Below the pieces are notes generated by a model that saw nothing but the letters and a program-made list of their open reading frames with translations, made no database searches and was not told the origin of the DNA. The position numbers and the translations under genes were made by a program. A DNA stretch of 64,000 nt from CAWCCP01 sp963701245 (GTDB lineage Bacteria; Patescibacteriota; Saccharimonadia; Saccharimonadales; UBA4665), in contig OY969576.1 in NCBI GenBank assembly GCA_963701245.1, positions 62,001 to 126,000 on the forward strand, read 5' to 3'. Numbering within the stretch: the stretch's first letter is position 1; every line of letters starts with the position of its first letter. Of this stretch, positions 1 through 8,770 are shown one piece after another.

Positions 1-1118
1 TGGTCAATAAGGGGTAAATGAGCGAAAGAATTCGGGCGAATTTGCCAAGCGGGAACAGCTAAACACAACCTTGTACCACTTGGAATCTGATTGTGTATAT
101 TTTGTAAAAATTTTTTAATGATCGTGTTGCAGTCTGCAATAATCTGACCTAGTTCATCTTGTGGGGGTAGTTGCTTAAGAGGGCGTCCTAAAGTGGTTTC
201 GGAAGCGACAAAAGAAATATTGTTTTTCCATTTGTAATTAGCGGCATCTGCTACTTCCAGAAGAGGTGTCGAGTTTATTTGATGCAGGTTTTTCAACCAA
301 TCTATATTTGCTTGGGTATAGTCAATCATGCGTGGATTCTGATCAGTGCCATACACTTCATATCCATCTAACAGTGCCTCTTGCAGTATGACTCCAGTAC
401 CACAAAAAGGGTCGAGTATTGTTTGTCCTAACTGTGGCCTTGGTACTGCTTGATCAATCGGAATATCACAAATAGACTGCATTTGGTTTGGAGTTAAAAT
501 GCCGACCGACAGGTTAATTATTAATTGTGCAAGTTTTGGCGGAAGCATGCCAACCCTAGTATCACGTTTTGGCCGATTTCGATCGCGTTTAGCATATGCG
601 TTAATGTCTTGAACTTTGACTGTTTGAGCAATAAAAGTTTCTTGGCCTTGCTTTATGCAAATCATATCCCAGCCCAGTTCGCTGGTTAATTTGTTGTAGA
701 TAATTTGAGCGGTAGAAAGTTCCAAGTTGGTACTAGGTACTAAACGTACTGATCGACCGCTCCTTTGAATTGCTTTCTTGATACTCAAACCACTCGCTTG
801 GAGTTGTCTGTTGCTTATGTTAAAGCCGATGGCGCTCAGACCAAGTCGCATTTTTCCTGGAGGCATTACTGCAGCATGACCGGGAGATTCTTTTTCGAGA
901 AATTCTACTATTTCAGTCCAGTTGGAAGTCGAAAGTTTTGTTAAATATTTGCAAAATTTAACGCTCCCTCCCAGTCGATCAAAAGTGACTAAACAGGGAT
1001 CGACGTCAAGCAAGACTACACCGGGTGAAATGATAGAAATTTTGTCAGGACCATAGAGACTTTCTAGTTCGGCAATACCAAGTTCAGGTTGCCGCCCAAG
1101 TACCATAAGGCTTTGCAT
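1..1118 (-). CDS. Trm11/TRM-G10-like RNA N2-guanosine methyltransferase, 3' end outside window
   Basis: The reading frame opens at 1118 (or at ATG 1106) and runs leftward off the window without a stop, so only about 370 residues are visible. The sequence shows a Rossmann methyltransferase motif DPFCGTG near residues 236-242, preceded by a conserved basic block (RDRNRPKRD near 178-186) and GMLPPKLAQ. A later VASETTLG segment sits where this family has its (N/D/T)PPYG-type catalytic motif and looks divergent. In Trm11 and TrmG10 relatives this fold methylates the exocyclic N2 of guanosine in tRNA using SAM. It is transcribed away from the YbhN-like gene. The family is fairly sure; the exact tRNA position is not known. 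Confidence 0.75.
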   Translation of the reverse strand, partial: MQSLMVLGRQPELGIAELESLYGPDKISIISPGVVLLDVDPCLVTFDRLGGSVKFCKYLTKLSTSNWTEIVEFLEKESPGHAAVMPPGKMRLGLSAIGFNISNRQLQASGLSIKKAIQRSGRSVRLVPSTNLELSTAQIIYNKLTSELGWDMICIKQGQETFIAQTVKVQDINAYAKRDRNRPKRDTRVGMLPPKLAQLIINLSVGILTPNQMQSICDIPIDQAVPRPQLGQTILDPFCGTGVILQEALLDGYEVYGTDQNPRMIDYTQANIDWLKNLHQINSTPLLEVADAANYKWKNNISFVASETTLGRPLKQLPPQDELGQIIADCNTIIKKFLQNIHNQIPSGTRLCLAVPAWQIRPNSFAHLPLID

Positions 1119-1198
1119 TTGTTAAGTATAACTCGTTTCACTAAATTGAGTTCTAATCTGCTGACACTATGAAGCTATTTGGCTATTGGTTAGTCGAG

Positions 1199-1204
1199 TA
1201 TAAT
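1199..1204 (+). promoter_or_regulatory. -10 element of the YbhN-like gene
   Basis: TATAAT lies 7 bases before ATG 1212. The upstream ATG at 1203 overlaps this hexamer, so 1212 is the better start, with transcription beginning at or next to the start codon. No clear -35 is visible. Confidence 0.55.
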
Positions 1205-1211
1205 GGTGGCA

Positions 1212-2291
1212 ATGAGTCCTCAAGTGTCCACCGCTCGTCGCTGGAAAGTTATTCTTAATATTGTCACTTTGGTGGCTTTGGTGTTTCTGATTTATGCGAT
1301 TCGACATCAACTTGTCGATACTACTAAAAATCTCGATAAGGTAAATGCCTGGGCGCTACTGTTGATGATACCGATTGAAGTAGTGAATTATCATGCCCAG
1401 GCGAAACTATATCAGCGCCTTTTTAAAATTGTTGGGAATAAACTGTCCTATTGGTATCTCTTCAAAATGTCGCTTGAATTAAATTTCGTGAATCATGTCT
1501 TTCCAAGCGGGGGAGTTACCGGCATTTCTTATTTTGGAGTCCGTTTGCGGGACGGGAACAACATTAGCGGTGGCAAAGCAACATTGATCCAAGTTATGAA
1601 GCTCGCATTAACGTTTCTTTCTTTTGAATTACTCATCATTCTTGGTTTGATAAGTCTGGCCATTGTGGGCAGTGCCAATGATTTAACTATTCTCGTTGCA
1701 GGATCGCTTACCACGCTTCTCATCGTGGGCACGTTTCTTTTTGTCTACGTCGTTGGCAGTAAGCAACGAATTAATAGTTTCTTCACCTCTCTCACGAGAG
1801 GTATTAACAGACTTATCCATATAGTCCGACCAAAGTACCCGGAAACAATTAACATTACTCTAGCGAGAAAAGTCTTCGATGATTTTCATGATAATTACGA
1901 TTTATTGAAACGCAGTCGTCACGAACTCACCGCGCCTTTTTGGTATGCCTTACTTGCGAATATTACAGAAGTAATGGCGCTCTATGTCGTCTATATTGCG
2001 TTTGGACAATATGTAAATATCGGAGCCGTGATTTTAGCCTATGGAGTTGCAAATTTTGCTGGTCTTGTTTCAGTCCTGCCAGGGGGTGTTGGTATATACG
2101 AGGCACTTATGACTGCGGTTCTAGCGAGCGCTGGCGTACCAGCGGCGGTCAGTCTGCCGGTAACGGTAATGTACAGGGTTGTGAATACTCTAATTCAGTT
2201 ACCACCAGGTTATTATTTATATCATCAGAGATTGGTTACTGGTGACGTAATTGATAAAGGCAATTATCTCAATGATGGACAACAATATTGA
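1212..2291 (+). CDS. YbhN/LPG-synthase-type integral membrane protein (UPF0104 family)
   Basis: About 359 residues with several hydrophobic segments spread along the chain. Two family signatures are visible: FPSGGVTGISYF in the N-terminal third and LPGGVGIYEAL near the C-terminus, which match the Pro-Gly-Gly motifs of the lysylphosphatidylglycerol-synthase transmembrane domain family. The soluble aminoacyl-transfer domain of MprF is absent, so this is the membrane part only. Members are thought to move or handle lipids; the substrate here is unknown. ATG 1212 is preferred over 1203 because 1203 overlaps the -10. The 3' end overlaps xseA by 20 bases, suggesting one transcript. Confidence 0.75.
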   Translation: MSPQVSTARRWKVILNIVTLVALVFLIYAIRHQLVDTTKNLDKVNAWALLLMIPIEVVNYHAQAKLYQRLFKIVGNKLSYWYLFKMSLELNFVNHVFPSGGVTGISYFGVRLRDGNNISGGKATLIQVMKLALTFLSFELLIILGLISLAIVGSANDLTILVAGSLTTLLIVGTFLFVYVVGSKQRINSFFTSLTRGINRLIHIVRPKYPETINITLARKVFDDFHDNYDLLKRSRHELTAPFWYALLANITEVMALYVVYIAFGQYVNIGAVILAYGVANFAGLVSVLPGGVGIYEALMTAVLASAGVPAAVSLPVTVMYRVVNTLIQLPPGYYLYHQRLVTGDVIDKGNYLNDGQQY

Positions 2292-3384
2292 ATGTAGTGT
2301 CAGTGAATTTGTCGCGATACTCAATCAGACATTAGAGTATAGTTTTCAAAATATTGTCATTGTCGGCGAGTTGGCTAATTTTAAAGTAAATCGAAATCGT
2401 TGGGTCTATTTTGATTTAAAAGATGAGGCAGCAGCTGTAAACTTTTTTGGGTCCGTGTATCAGCTGCCAGGACCCTTAGAAGATGGCATGGTACTGAAAG
2501 TTCGAGGAACGCCACGCTATCATGAACGATATGGTTTCAGTATCTCGTTCCAGTTTATCCAGCCTGCCGGCGAAGGTAGCATTCGGCGGGCAGCTGATTT
2601 ATTAAAAGCAAAATTGCTAGCTGAAGGTTTGTTTGATGATGCACGCAAACGTCGAGTACCTTATCCGCCAAGAAGTATTGGGCTGATCACTTCAAAACAA
2701 TCAGCTGCCTACGCAGATTTTATAAAGATTTTAAATGTCAGGTGGCGTGGTATAGATATATCTTTGATAGATACATTGGTACAAGGTGAGCAAGCACCGG
2801 CTCAGATTATACAAGCAATCGAACATTTTAATGCCCAAGCCAATCCTCCGGATGTGATTGTGCTCATTCGTGGTGGTGGTAGTGCGGAGGATTTGGCGGC
2901 GTACAGTACGGAGCAAGTGACGCGAGCAGTAGCCGGCAGTCGTATGCCAACAATCGTGGCAATTGGACATGAAATAGATATATCACTTGCTGAATTGGCT
3001 GCCGATATTCGAGCCAGTACACCGAGTAATGCGGCTGAAATTTTAACCCCCGACCGAATACAAACGAAGGCCCAACTTGGAGTAACCAAAAATCATCTCA
3101 CGGACATTAGCCATCGTATTTTGCGTCAACATAAAGATTCACTTCGCGAGAATGGTCTTCAACTTGTTCAAGCACTTGAAGTTAGGTTGCTGAATGCACA
3201 TCAGCAATTAATGCAACAGTCTGCTTTACTATCGATACTTAGTCCGCAATCAACGTTGCGCCGAGGGTATGCGGTAATTCGGCTGGAAGGGAAGGTAGTG
3301 AGGACTGCGCGTGAAGTGAAACCTGGTACTATGGTGGAAGCGCAATTAGCTGATGGTACGTTTAATGCGAAAGTGATATCGTAA
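2272..3384 (+). CDS. xseA: Exodeoxyribonuclease VII large subunit
   Basis: The large subunit of exonuclease VII degrades single-stranded DNA in both directions in recombination and repair. An N-terminal OB-fold region (about residues 10-100) is followed by the catalytic domain with the hallmark RGGGSAEDLAAY, then VAIGHEIDISLAELAAD and RASTPSNAAE. A TTG at 2251 is in frame, but AAAGG at 2256-2260 sits at good distance from ATG 2272, so I place the start there (about 370 aa, a little short for the family). The gene overlaps the YbhN gene at its 5' end, and its stop overlaps the xseB start (TAATG), the usual coupling of the two subunits. Confidence 0.93.
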   Translation: MMDNNIECSVSEFVAILNQTLEYSFQNIVIVGELANFKVNRNRWVYFDLKDEAAAVNFFGSVYQLPGPLEDGMVLKVRGTPRYHERYGFSISFQFIQPAGEGSIRRAADLLKAKLLAEGLFDDARKRRVPYPPRSIGLITSKQSAAYADFIKILNVRWRGIDISLIDTLVQGEQAPAQIIQAIEHFNAQANPPDVIVLIRGGGSAEDLAAYSTEQVTRAVAGSRMPTIVAIGHEIDISLAELAADIRASTPSNAAEILTPDRIQTKAQLGVTKNHLTDISHRILRQHKDSLRENGLQLVQALEVRLLNAHQQLMQQSALLSILSPQSTLRRGYAVIRLEGKVVRTAREVKPGTMVEAQLADGTFNAKVIS

Positions 3385-3596
3385 TGCCTAAAAGTAATGC
3401 TCCACCACCTTCCTATAATGATTTGAACAGCGAACTCCAGACTATTATTGCTGATATGCAGCAAAATGATCTCGACATCGATAAAACAATCGTAATGTAT
3501 GAACGGGGAATGCAAATAATTCAGCAATTAACTGAGTATCTGGAAAAAGCCGAAAACAAAATTGAAGATCTCAAACTTAGTTTTCCTAACGAATGA
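3384..3596 (+). CDS. xseB: Exodeoxyribonuclease VII small subunit
   Basis: A 70-residue protein of the normal size for XseB, rich in charged helix: NDLNSELQTIIADMQ, then DIDKTIVMYERGMQII and a C-terminal helix with EKAENKIEDLKL. This pattern of two helices that pack on the long C-terminal helix of XseA is typical. It begins on the last base of the xseA stop codon and ends inside the start of the next gene, so all three are probably translated in turn from one mRNA. The small subunit is needed for stability and activity of the exonuclease. Confidence 0.9.
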   Translation: MPKSNAPPPSYNDLNSELQTIIADMQQNDLDIDKTIVMYERGMQIIQQLTEYLEKAENKIEDLKLSFPNE

Positions 3597-4084
3597 TGTG
3601 GCTGATCACTCTAGTACTTCTTCTAATTATCTTAAGTTTTGGATTTGTACTTTTATTCGGTGCTCCATACTTACCAACGCTTACGACGCAAGTTCGGATA
3701 GCATTGAATGTAGCAGACTTAGAGCCTGGACAAGCACTACTTGAATTAGGATGCGGAGATGGCAAAGTTCTGATTGCGGCGGCCAAAAAAGGTATTTACT
3801 GTGTCGGGTATGAACTGAACCCACTGTTATTTCTGATAGCATGGGTACGCACCATACGTTACCGGAGGTATGTTCGTGTCGTATTAGCAAATTTTTGGCA
3901 GGTTGAATGGCCGTCAACGGATGTAATCTTTGTGTTTCTTCTGGATAAGTATATGCATAAGTTAGATGACCGTATCGGTCGTTATGGCCATCGCCCTGTT
4001 CGACTTATTAGTTTTGCATTCAAAATACCCAACCGAAAACCGGTTGAATCGCGCAAGGGTATTTATGTTTATGATTATGATTGA
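3593..4084 (+). CDS. Membrane-anchored class I SAM-dependent methyltransferase
   Basis: A 163-residue protein with one N-terminal hydrophobic segment (about residues 3-23) followed by a short methyltransferase core. SAM-binding motif I is clear: LLELGCGDGKVL around residues 49-60, then an acidic YELNPL that should bind the ribose. It lacks a recognisable substrate domain and is short, as in the compact membrane-bound methyltransferases common in candidate phyla. It overlaps xseB by 4 bases. The substrate is unknown; linkage to exonuclease VII may only reflect operon packing. Confidence 0.65.
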   Translation: MMWLITLVLLLIILSFGFVLLFGAPYLPTLTTQVRIALNVADLEPGQALLELGCGDGKVLIAAAKKGIYCVGYELNPLLFLIAWVRTIRYRRYVRVVLANFWQVEWPSTDVIFVFLLDKYMHKLDDRIGRYGHRPVRLISFAFKIPNRKPVESRKGIYVYDYD

Positions 4085-4122
4085 TACTTGCGAGCTTCGA
4101 TAAACTTCGCTAACATGGCCAT

Positions 4123-4788
4123 ATGGTAAAGCATAATCAGAATGGTTCTATCAATGGACTATTCTTGGTACTCATTGTGACAGTGCTGTTGTTAATAGGG
4201 GCTGTTGTCTTCGGCGGTGTAACGTACAGCGGGGAGCAAAAGTATAAAAATGACCAAAATCAAGCCGTAGCTGCAGCAATTAGTCAAGCAAAGTCAGAGC
4301 AGCTTGCATCCGATACCACTCAATTTACAACTGAAGAAAAATCACCTTTACAAGTTTACGACGGCCCAGAAGCCTATGGCAGTATCGTAGTCTACTATCC
4401 AAAAAGTTGGAGTGGCTATGTGGATGGCACAGGTAACGGACAAGCACTGGTTGATGGGTATTTTTACCCCGGAATAGTTCCCGCTTTAAGTGCGCCGACG
4501 TCGGTTTTTGCGCTGCGGGTCCAAGTTCAGAACTCAACATATAGTTCTGTAGCCCAAGGTATTCTAAGTCAACAGCAAAACGGTACTGTCAAAGTAACCC
4601 CGTATTCATTACCAAAAGTGCCTAAAATAGTTGGCATGAAAGTTGTTGGCCATCTTGGTAACGGTAAGATCGGTACAGAAATTGTTTTACCGGTTCGAAG
4701 CGAGACTATCCTACTTTGGACCGAAGGAACGCAGTATGTTAATGACTTTAATACGTACGTCTTACCCAATTTTAGTTTTTCACCTTAA
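4123..4788 (+). CDS. Secreted or membrane-anchored protein of unknown function
   Basis: I do not recognise the family. The 221-residue protein has one N-terminal membrane segment (about residues 12-31) with basic residues before it, so it is probably a signal anchor with the rest outside. A hydrophilic, Gln/Ala-rich stretch (about 40-75) looks like a linker or short coiled coil, and the C-terminal 140 residues have alternating beta-type patterns rich in Tyr, Val and Ser. No Cys lipobox is seen. It lies 38 bases after the methyltransferase in the same direction and is probably part of that transcription unit or just after it. Confidence 0.6.
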   Translation: MVKHNQNGSINGLFLVLIVTVLLLIGAVVFGGVTYSGEQKYKNDQNQAVAAAISQAKSEQLASDTTQFTTEEKSPLQVYDGPEAYGSIVVYYPKSWSGYVDGTGNGQALVDGYFYPGIVPALSAPTSVFALRVQVQNSTYSSVAQGILSQQQNGTVKVTPYSLPKVPKIVGMKVVGHLGNGKIGTEIVLPVRSETILLWTEGTQYVNDFNTYVLPNFSFSP

Positions 4789-4883
4789 GTAGGGTAATTT
4801 CCAGCGATAATCAGCCAACGCTTCCTAATACGTTATTGAGAACCATGCTTTTTCAGCTATACTAAAAATTGTAAGTTTTCTCA

Positions 4884-4889
4884 TATAAT
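4884..4889 (+). promoter_or_regulatory. -10 element of the degenerate kinase gene
   Basis: TATAAT stands 8 bases before ATG 4898. The G-rich GGGGG between them could help ribosome binding but is too close to the ATG for an ordinary Shine-Dalgarno site. Confidence 0.55.
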
Positions 4890-4897
4890 GGGGGTCT

Positions 4898-5608
4898 ATG
4901 GTTCGAAACACCGAATCAGATATTTTATCTCAACAACTTTTGTTGAGTATGGTAGAACAGTTAAAGTTGCCCTTACTGCAGATTGCACGAAAAGCAGAGC
5001 ATGGTCGGATGGGAGGCGAATGTGACATTGAGCATATCCAAACGACCGCTGATAATGCTTTACAATTACTCGATAGTTATGCTCTTGGGGTACGTCTTAG
5101 TTTGTATCCCCAACCTTTAGACTTTGAACCGGTTTCGATACCTTCAGTACTGTATGACACCGGACAGCAGCTGGATAAACTTGCAAAAATATATGGGGTT
5201 GGTCTGGAATTAAATGTGGCTGGTCGTTTTGGTCCGGTTATGGTGCATAGGCAAGCTTTGCAAGCGGTTTTAGTAAGCTTGGGTGCGGCACTGATCGAGG
5301 CTTTGCCAGCTCTCGAAAGCCCACAGCTTAAACTTCAGCTTGCAACACATCATTGCCGCTATGGTATAGTTGCTGGACTTTATTCTGATACCGAACAACT
5401 CAGTAGTGAGACGTTACGGCGAGGGCGCAAATTACAAGGTAAAGCTCGTCAGCCGCTAGCTGACATTAGTTACAATAGTGGTGCAGGGATATTTGTCGCG
5501 GATGCCATATTACGAGCCATGCACCTTGAATTGAAGGTCTCAAGGCATCACTGCTTATATGGCTTAGGTACCGTATTGCAACCCAGCAATCAACTGCAGA
5601 TGGTTTAA
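4898..5608 (+). CDS. Degenerate histidine-kinase-like protein (probable pseudokinase)
   Basis: A 236-residue soluble protein laid out like a histidine kinase core: a DHp-like helical pair at the N-terminus and a GHKL ATPase-like domain after it. Key residues are missing. The phosphoacceptor box reads VEQLKLPL (19-26), with Glu where SHELRTPL has His. The N-box helix (about 115-140) lacks the metal-binding Asn. The D-box is unrecognisable. Only a G-box remnant, GAGIFVADAI near 195-204, is kept. It probably cannot phosphorylate itself and may act as a binding or scaffold partner of the receiver gene that follows 25 bases later. A very divergent active kinase remains possible. Confidence 0.6.
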   Translation: MVRNTESDILSQQLLLSMVEQLKLPLLQIARKAEHGRMGGECDIEHIQTTADNALQLLDSYALGVRLSLYPQPLDFEPVSIPSVLYDTGQQLDKLAKIYGVGLELNVAGRFGPVMVHRQALQAVLVSLGAALIEALPALESPQLKLQLATHHCRYGIVAGLYSDTEQLSSETLRRGRKLQGKARQPLADISYNSGAGIFVADAILRAMHLELKVSRHHCLYGLGTVLQPSNQLQMV

Positions 5609-5633
5609 TCATTTATAAAGTAACCTTGAATAG

Positions 5634-6020
5634 ATGGCACAAATCCTTTTGATTGAACCCGATCATGTGCTTGGCGAAACGTATCGGCAAGCATTTCTTC
5701 ATTTGGGCGATAGTGTCATTATCTGTTCTAGTGCTCAGTCAGCAATTACCGCGGCTGATGCATTGCAGCCAGATATTGTAATTTTGGAACTCCAACTTAT
5801 TGAGCATTCGGGTATTGAGTTTCTTTACGAATTCCGCTCGTACCCGGAATGGCGGAAGATACCAGTCATTGTGCTAAGCAGTGTTCCGCCGGCTGAATTT
5901 GGCAGTAGTCGAGATATGCTAATAAATGAACTTGGTGTAAGTATTTACCACTATAAACCACAAACGTCGCTACGAGGGTTACTGGCCTCCGTACGTACGT
6001 TTAGATCTTTGCTGGCGTGA
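5634..6020 (+). CDS. Pseudo-receiver domain protein (phosphoacceptor Asp replaced by Glu)
   Basis: A 128-residue single receiver domain with no output domain. The start (AQILLIEPD) and PDIVILELQLIEHSGIEFL match the CheY fold, and the conserved Lys near the end is present (YHYKPQT). The residue aligned with the phosphorylated Asp is Glu52 (ILELQL), and one residue of the acidic pair is Pro. Glu at this site often mimics the phosphorylated state in laboratory mutants, so the protein may be locked in one state. It follows the kinase-like gene and its last bases overlap the GTG start of recO, implying one operon. Confidence 0.7.
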   Translation: MAQILLIEPDHVLGETYRQAFLHLGDSVIICSSAQSAITAADALQPDIVILELQLIEHSGIEFLYEFRSYPEWRKIPVIVLSSVPPAEFGSSRDMLINELGVSIYHYKPQTSLRGLLASVRTFRSLLA

Positions 6021-6709
6021 AGCAACAAATAACTACTGGTATTGTTTTGACTCGAGTTGACTATGGGGAAGCAGATCGAATACTGACCATACTCACGCCT
6101 GACCAGGGTAAATTACGTTTAATGGCCCGGGGTGCACGGAAGATTAAAAGTAAAGTTGCTGGCGGAATCGAATTATTCAGCGTCAGCGAAATCAATTATA
6201 TGCATGGCAGGGGAGAGATAGGGACACTCTTATCTGCTCACTTGCAAACGCATTACAATGGCATTTTAACGGATATCGACCGTGTGCAGCTCGGGTATAA
6301 ATTAATCAATATGTTACACCGGGCAACCGAAGATCAACCAGAGCCAGAGTATTTTATGCTTCTCATGTATAGCTTTACTGCGCTTGCTGACCACCAGATT
6401 GCCACAAATTTAATAGATATTTGGTTTCAGGCCCAACTTCTCAAAATAGGTGGACACACTCCTAATTTGCATACGGAGGTGAATGGTCACGAATTACAAG
6501 CTGATAAAACATACAATTTTGATTATCAGCAAGTAGCATTCTTTGTAAGTGGTGAAGGAAAGTTTACCCCGGATCATATTAAATTACTGCGTCTTTTTTT
6601 CGGACCAAATACACCACAAGCTATTATTCGGGTAGATCAACTTGAATCTTTATTTCCGCAGATCGCACCACTGATCACTATATTAAAAACAACATATACC
6701 AAATCATAA
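6017..6709 (+). CDS. recO: DNA repair protein RecO
   Basis: RecO helps RecR load RecA onto SSB-coated single-stranded DNA and anneals strands. The 230-residue length is normal. The N-terminal OB fold shows the family pattern TTGIVLTRVDYGEADRILTILTPDQGKLRLMARGARKIKSK, seen here as consecutive short blocks between residues 5 and 45. The C-terminal half is helical and lacks the Cys4 zinc site found in some RecO proteins. The start is a GTG overlapping the stop of the receiver gene by 4 bases. Confidence 0.88.
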   Translation: MKQQITTGIVLTRVDYGEADRILTILTPDQGKLRLMARGARKIKSKVAGGIELFSVSEINYMHGRGEIGTLLSAHLQTHYNGILTDIDRVQLGYKLINMLHRATEDQPEPEYFMLLMYSFTALADHQIATNLIDIWFQAQLLKIGGHTPNLHTEVNGHELQADKTYNFDYQQVAFFVSGEGKFTPDHIKLLRLFFGPNTPQAIIRVDQLESLFPQIAPLITILKTTYTKS

Positions 6710-6765
6710 ATTTACCTATATATAAAGATCAGATATTGATCTTATGAACAGTGTCGCTCATCTGT

Positions 6766-6771
6766 TACAAT
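6766..6771 (+). promoter_or_regulatory. -10 element deciding the glyQS start
   Basis: TACAAT lies 7 bases before ATG 6779. The other in-frame ATG, at 6770, overlaps the hexamer and could not be on the transcript, so 6779 is preferred. Confidence 0.55.
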
Positions 6772-6778
6772 GGATGTC

Positions 6779-8146
6779 ATGGAAAATAGTACGACTTTAG
6801 AAGATATTGTGAGTTTATCAAAACGAAGAGGGTTTGTTTTTCCTGCCAGCGAGATTTACGGTGGTTTAGCAGGCTTTTATGATTACGGTCCACTTGGGGT
6901 TGAGCTTGCCAATAATATTAAACAGACTTGGTGGCATGCCATGGTCCGTGAACACGATAATATTTTTGGTGTAGATGGTGCCATTATTCAAAATCCCAAA
7001 CTATGGGAGGCTAGTGGTCACGTCGCTGGTTTTACTGATCCGATGGTTGATTGTTCAAATTGTGGTGCGCGGCTTCGTGCTGATCACTTAGCAAAAACCG
7101 ATTCCACAGACCTCAATGAATTGAAAGAATTATTAAAAGATGTCGCTTGTCCAAACTGCGGTAAAAAAACGCTATCTGAACCAAGAAAATACAATATGAT
7201 GATGCGAACTTGGGTTGGACCGGTTGAGGATGACAGTTCACTCGCATATCTCCGACCCGAAACAGCAGGTTCAATCTTTACGAATTTTGACAATGTCAGA
7301 GAGACAATGCGTGCCAAATTGCCATTTGGTATTGCTCAAATTGGTAAAGCTTTTCGAAATGAAATTAGTCCAAGAGATTTTATTTTTCGGGTGAGAGAAC
7401 TCGAGCAAATGGAAATGCAATACTTTATCAAGCCCGATATGCAAACTGATGCATATCAGATGTGGCGCGATTTTGCGTGGGATTTTGTGACAAATCGAAT
7501 GGGTATCTCGGCAGAAAATTTGCAATGGCATGAACACGATGAAAAGGAAAGAGCTCATTATGCTGCTGCGGCACATGATGTATACTTCAAATTCCCGCAA
7601 GGCTTTAAAGAGCTTCTAGGGACCCACAATCGGACGGATTATGATCTTAGTAATCATCAGCGAGTTAGCGGTAAAGATTTACAATATTTTGATGAAGAAA
7701 CCCGTCAAAAATTTATTCCCTATGTCATTGAATCCTCAATGGGTCTCGGCCGGATGTTTTTGGCTGTGTTGACAAACGCCTACACTGTGGAAGATATTAA
7801 TGGCGAGAAGCGAATCCTATTGAAATTGAAGCCATCTTTGGCGCCATATAAAGCATCGGTCTCGCCGCTATTGAAAAACAAGCCAGAACTGGCAACAAAA
7901 GCTCGTGAAGTATACGATTTACTCAAAAAGGAAATCGGTCCGGTCATGTGGGATGATAATGGCAATATCGGAAAACGATATCGACGCCAGGATGAAATAG
8001 GTACACCAAATTGCATTGTGATCGATTTTGATACTATCGAAGGTGATTCGAAAGACACAGTGACAATCAGAGACCGTGACACGACGAGCCAGGAGAGGAT
8101 TCAAATTACTGATCTTGTCGCACACATTCAAAAGACATTGGCCTAA
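6779..8146 (+). CDS. glyQS: Glycine--tRNA ligase (class II, single-chain alpha2 type)
   Basis: Charges tRNA-Gly. About 455 residues, of the dimeric type found in Gram-positive bacteria, candidate phyla and eukaryotes rather than the E. coli tetramer. Class II motifs are present: an N-terminal block with YGGLAGFYDYGPLG, motif 2 FRNEISPRDFIFRVREL, and motif 3 ESSMGLGRMFLAVL. Two Cys pairs, CSNC near 85 and CPNC near 123, form the family zinc insertion. The C-terminal anticodon-binding domain ends near VAHIQKTL. It has its own -10 and stands apart from recO by 60 bases. Confidence 0.95.
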   Translation: MENSTTLEDIVSLSKRRGFVFPASEIYGGLAGFYDYGPLGVELANNIKQTWWHAMVREHDNIFGVDGAIIQNPKLWEASGHVAGFTDPMVDCSNCGARLRADHLAKTDSTDLNELKELLKDVACPNCGKKTLSEPRKYNMMMRTWVGPVEDDSSLAYLRPETAGSIFTNFDNVRETMRAKLPFGIAQIGKAFRNEISPRDFIFRVRELEQMEMQYFIKPDMQTDAYQMWRDFAWDFVTNRMGISAENLQWHEHDEKERAHYAAAAHDVYFKFPQGFKELLGTHNRTDYDLSNHQRVSGKDLQYFDEETRQKFIPYVIESSMGLGRMFLAVLTNAYTVEDINGEKRILLKLKPSLAPYKASVSPLLKNKPELATKAREVYDLLKKEIGPVMWDDNGNIGKRYRRQDEIGTPNCIVIDFDTIEGDSKDTVTIRDRDTTSQERIQITDLVAHIQKTLA

Positions 8147-8245
8147 CAGAAGCGCCTCTAAGACTTCTATATGGACACGACTCGTGAAACGGTGCATAAT
8201 CGGTGGTATTAGCATAAGCTCTATATTGCTTTGAAGGGAGTACGG

Positions 8246-8665
8246 ATGACAAATGTGTCGATAAATCTATGGGCAGTTTTGCTCGCTGCTATTTCTAGTA
8301 TGGTGATAGGGTCGATCTATTATGCGCAGTCAGTTTTCGGAAAACAATGGTTGAAACTCGCTAAAATTAATCAAAAGGATTTTGCAAAGGAGATGCCCAA
8401 GAAAATGCTAGGACTTTTCGTGGCTGCATTAATTACTGCCGAAGTAGTTGCTTACTTTACTTTTTTATACCATAACTTTCTACAGCAATCATGGTTCATG
8501 TCAGGTGCTATTACGGCGTTAATTTTATGGTTGTTGGCAATGACTACACTGTTTATTCATAATACGTTGGACCAGCGCCCAGCTAATTTGACCTATTTAT
8601 CAATGGGAAACCGGTTACTATCCTTATTGGCGATGGGGCTGATTATAGGTTGGTTGCATCCGTAA
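8246..8665 (+). CDS. DUF1761-type small integral membrane protein
   Basis: About 139 residues with four likely membrane helices (near 5-25, 50-72, 82-102 and 115-135). SIYYAQSVFGKQWLKL after the first helix and the spacing of helices match DUF1761 proteins. Their function is unknown. A TTG at 8231 opens the frame, but GGGAG at 8236-8240 is well placed for ATG 8246, one of the few clear Shine-Dalgarno sites in the window. It follows glyQS in the same direction. Confidence 0.7.
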   Translation: MTNVSINLWAVLLAAISSMVIGSIYYAQSVFGKQWLKLAKINQKDFAKEMPKKMLGLFVAALITAEVVAYFTFLYHNFLQQSWFMSGAITALILWLLAMTTLFIHNTLDQRPANLTYLSMGNRLLSLLAMGLIIGWLHP

Positions 8666-8770
8666 CAGTATCTTCTTAAACAATAGTACTCATACTTCAC
8701 AGTACAATTTTGAGGTTTCAAAAAGCCGCACGTGGAGAAAAATACGATGCGATGGTACAATCGGTAAACT

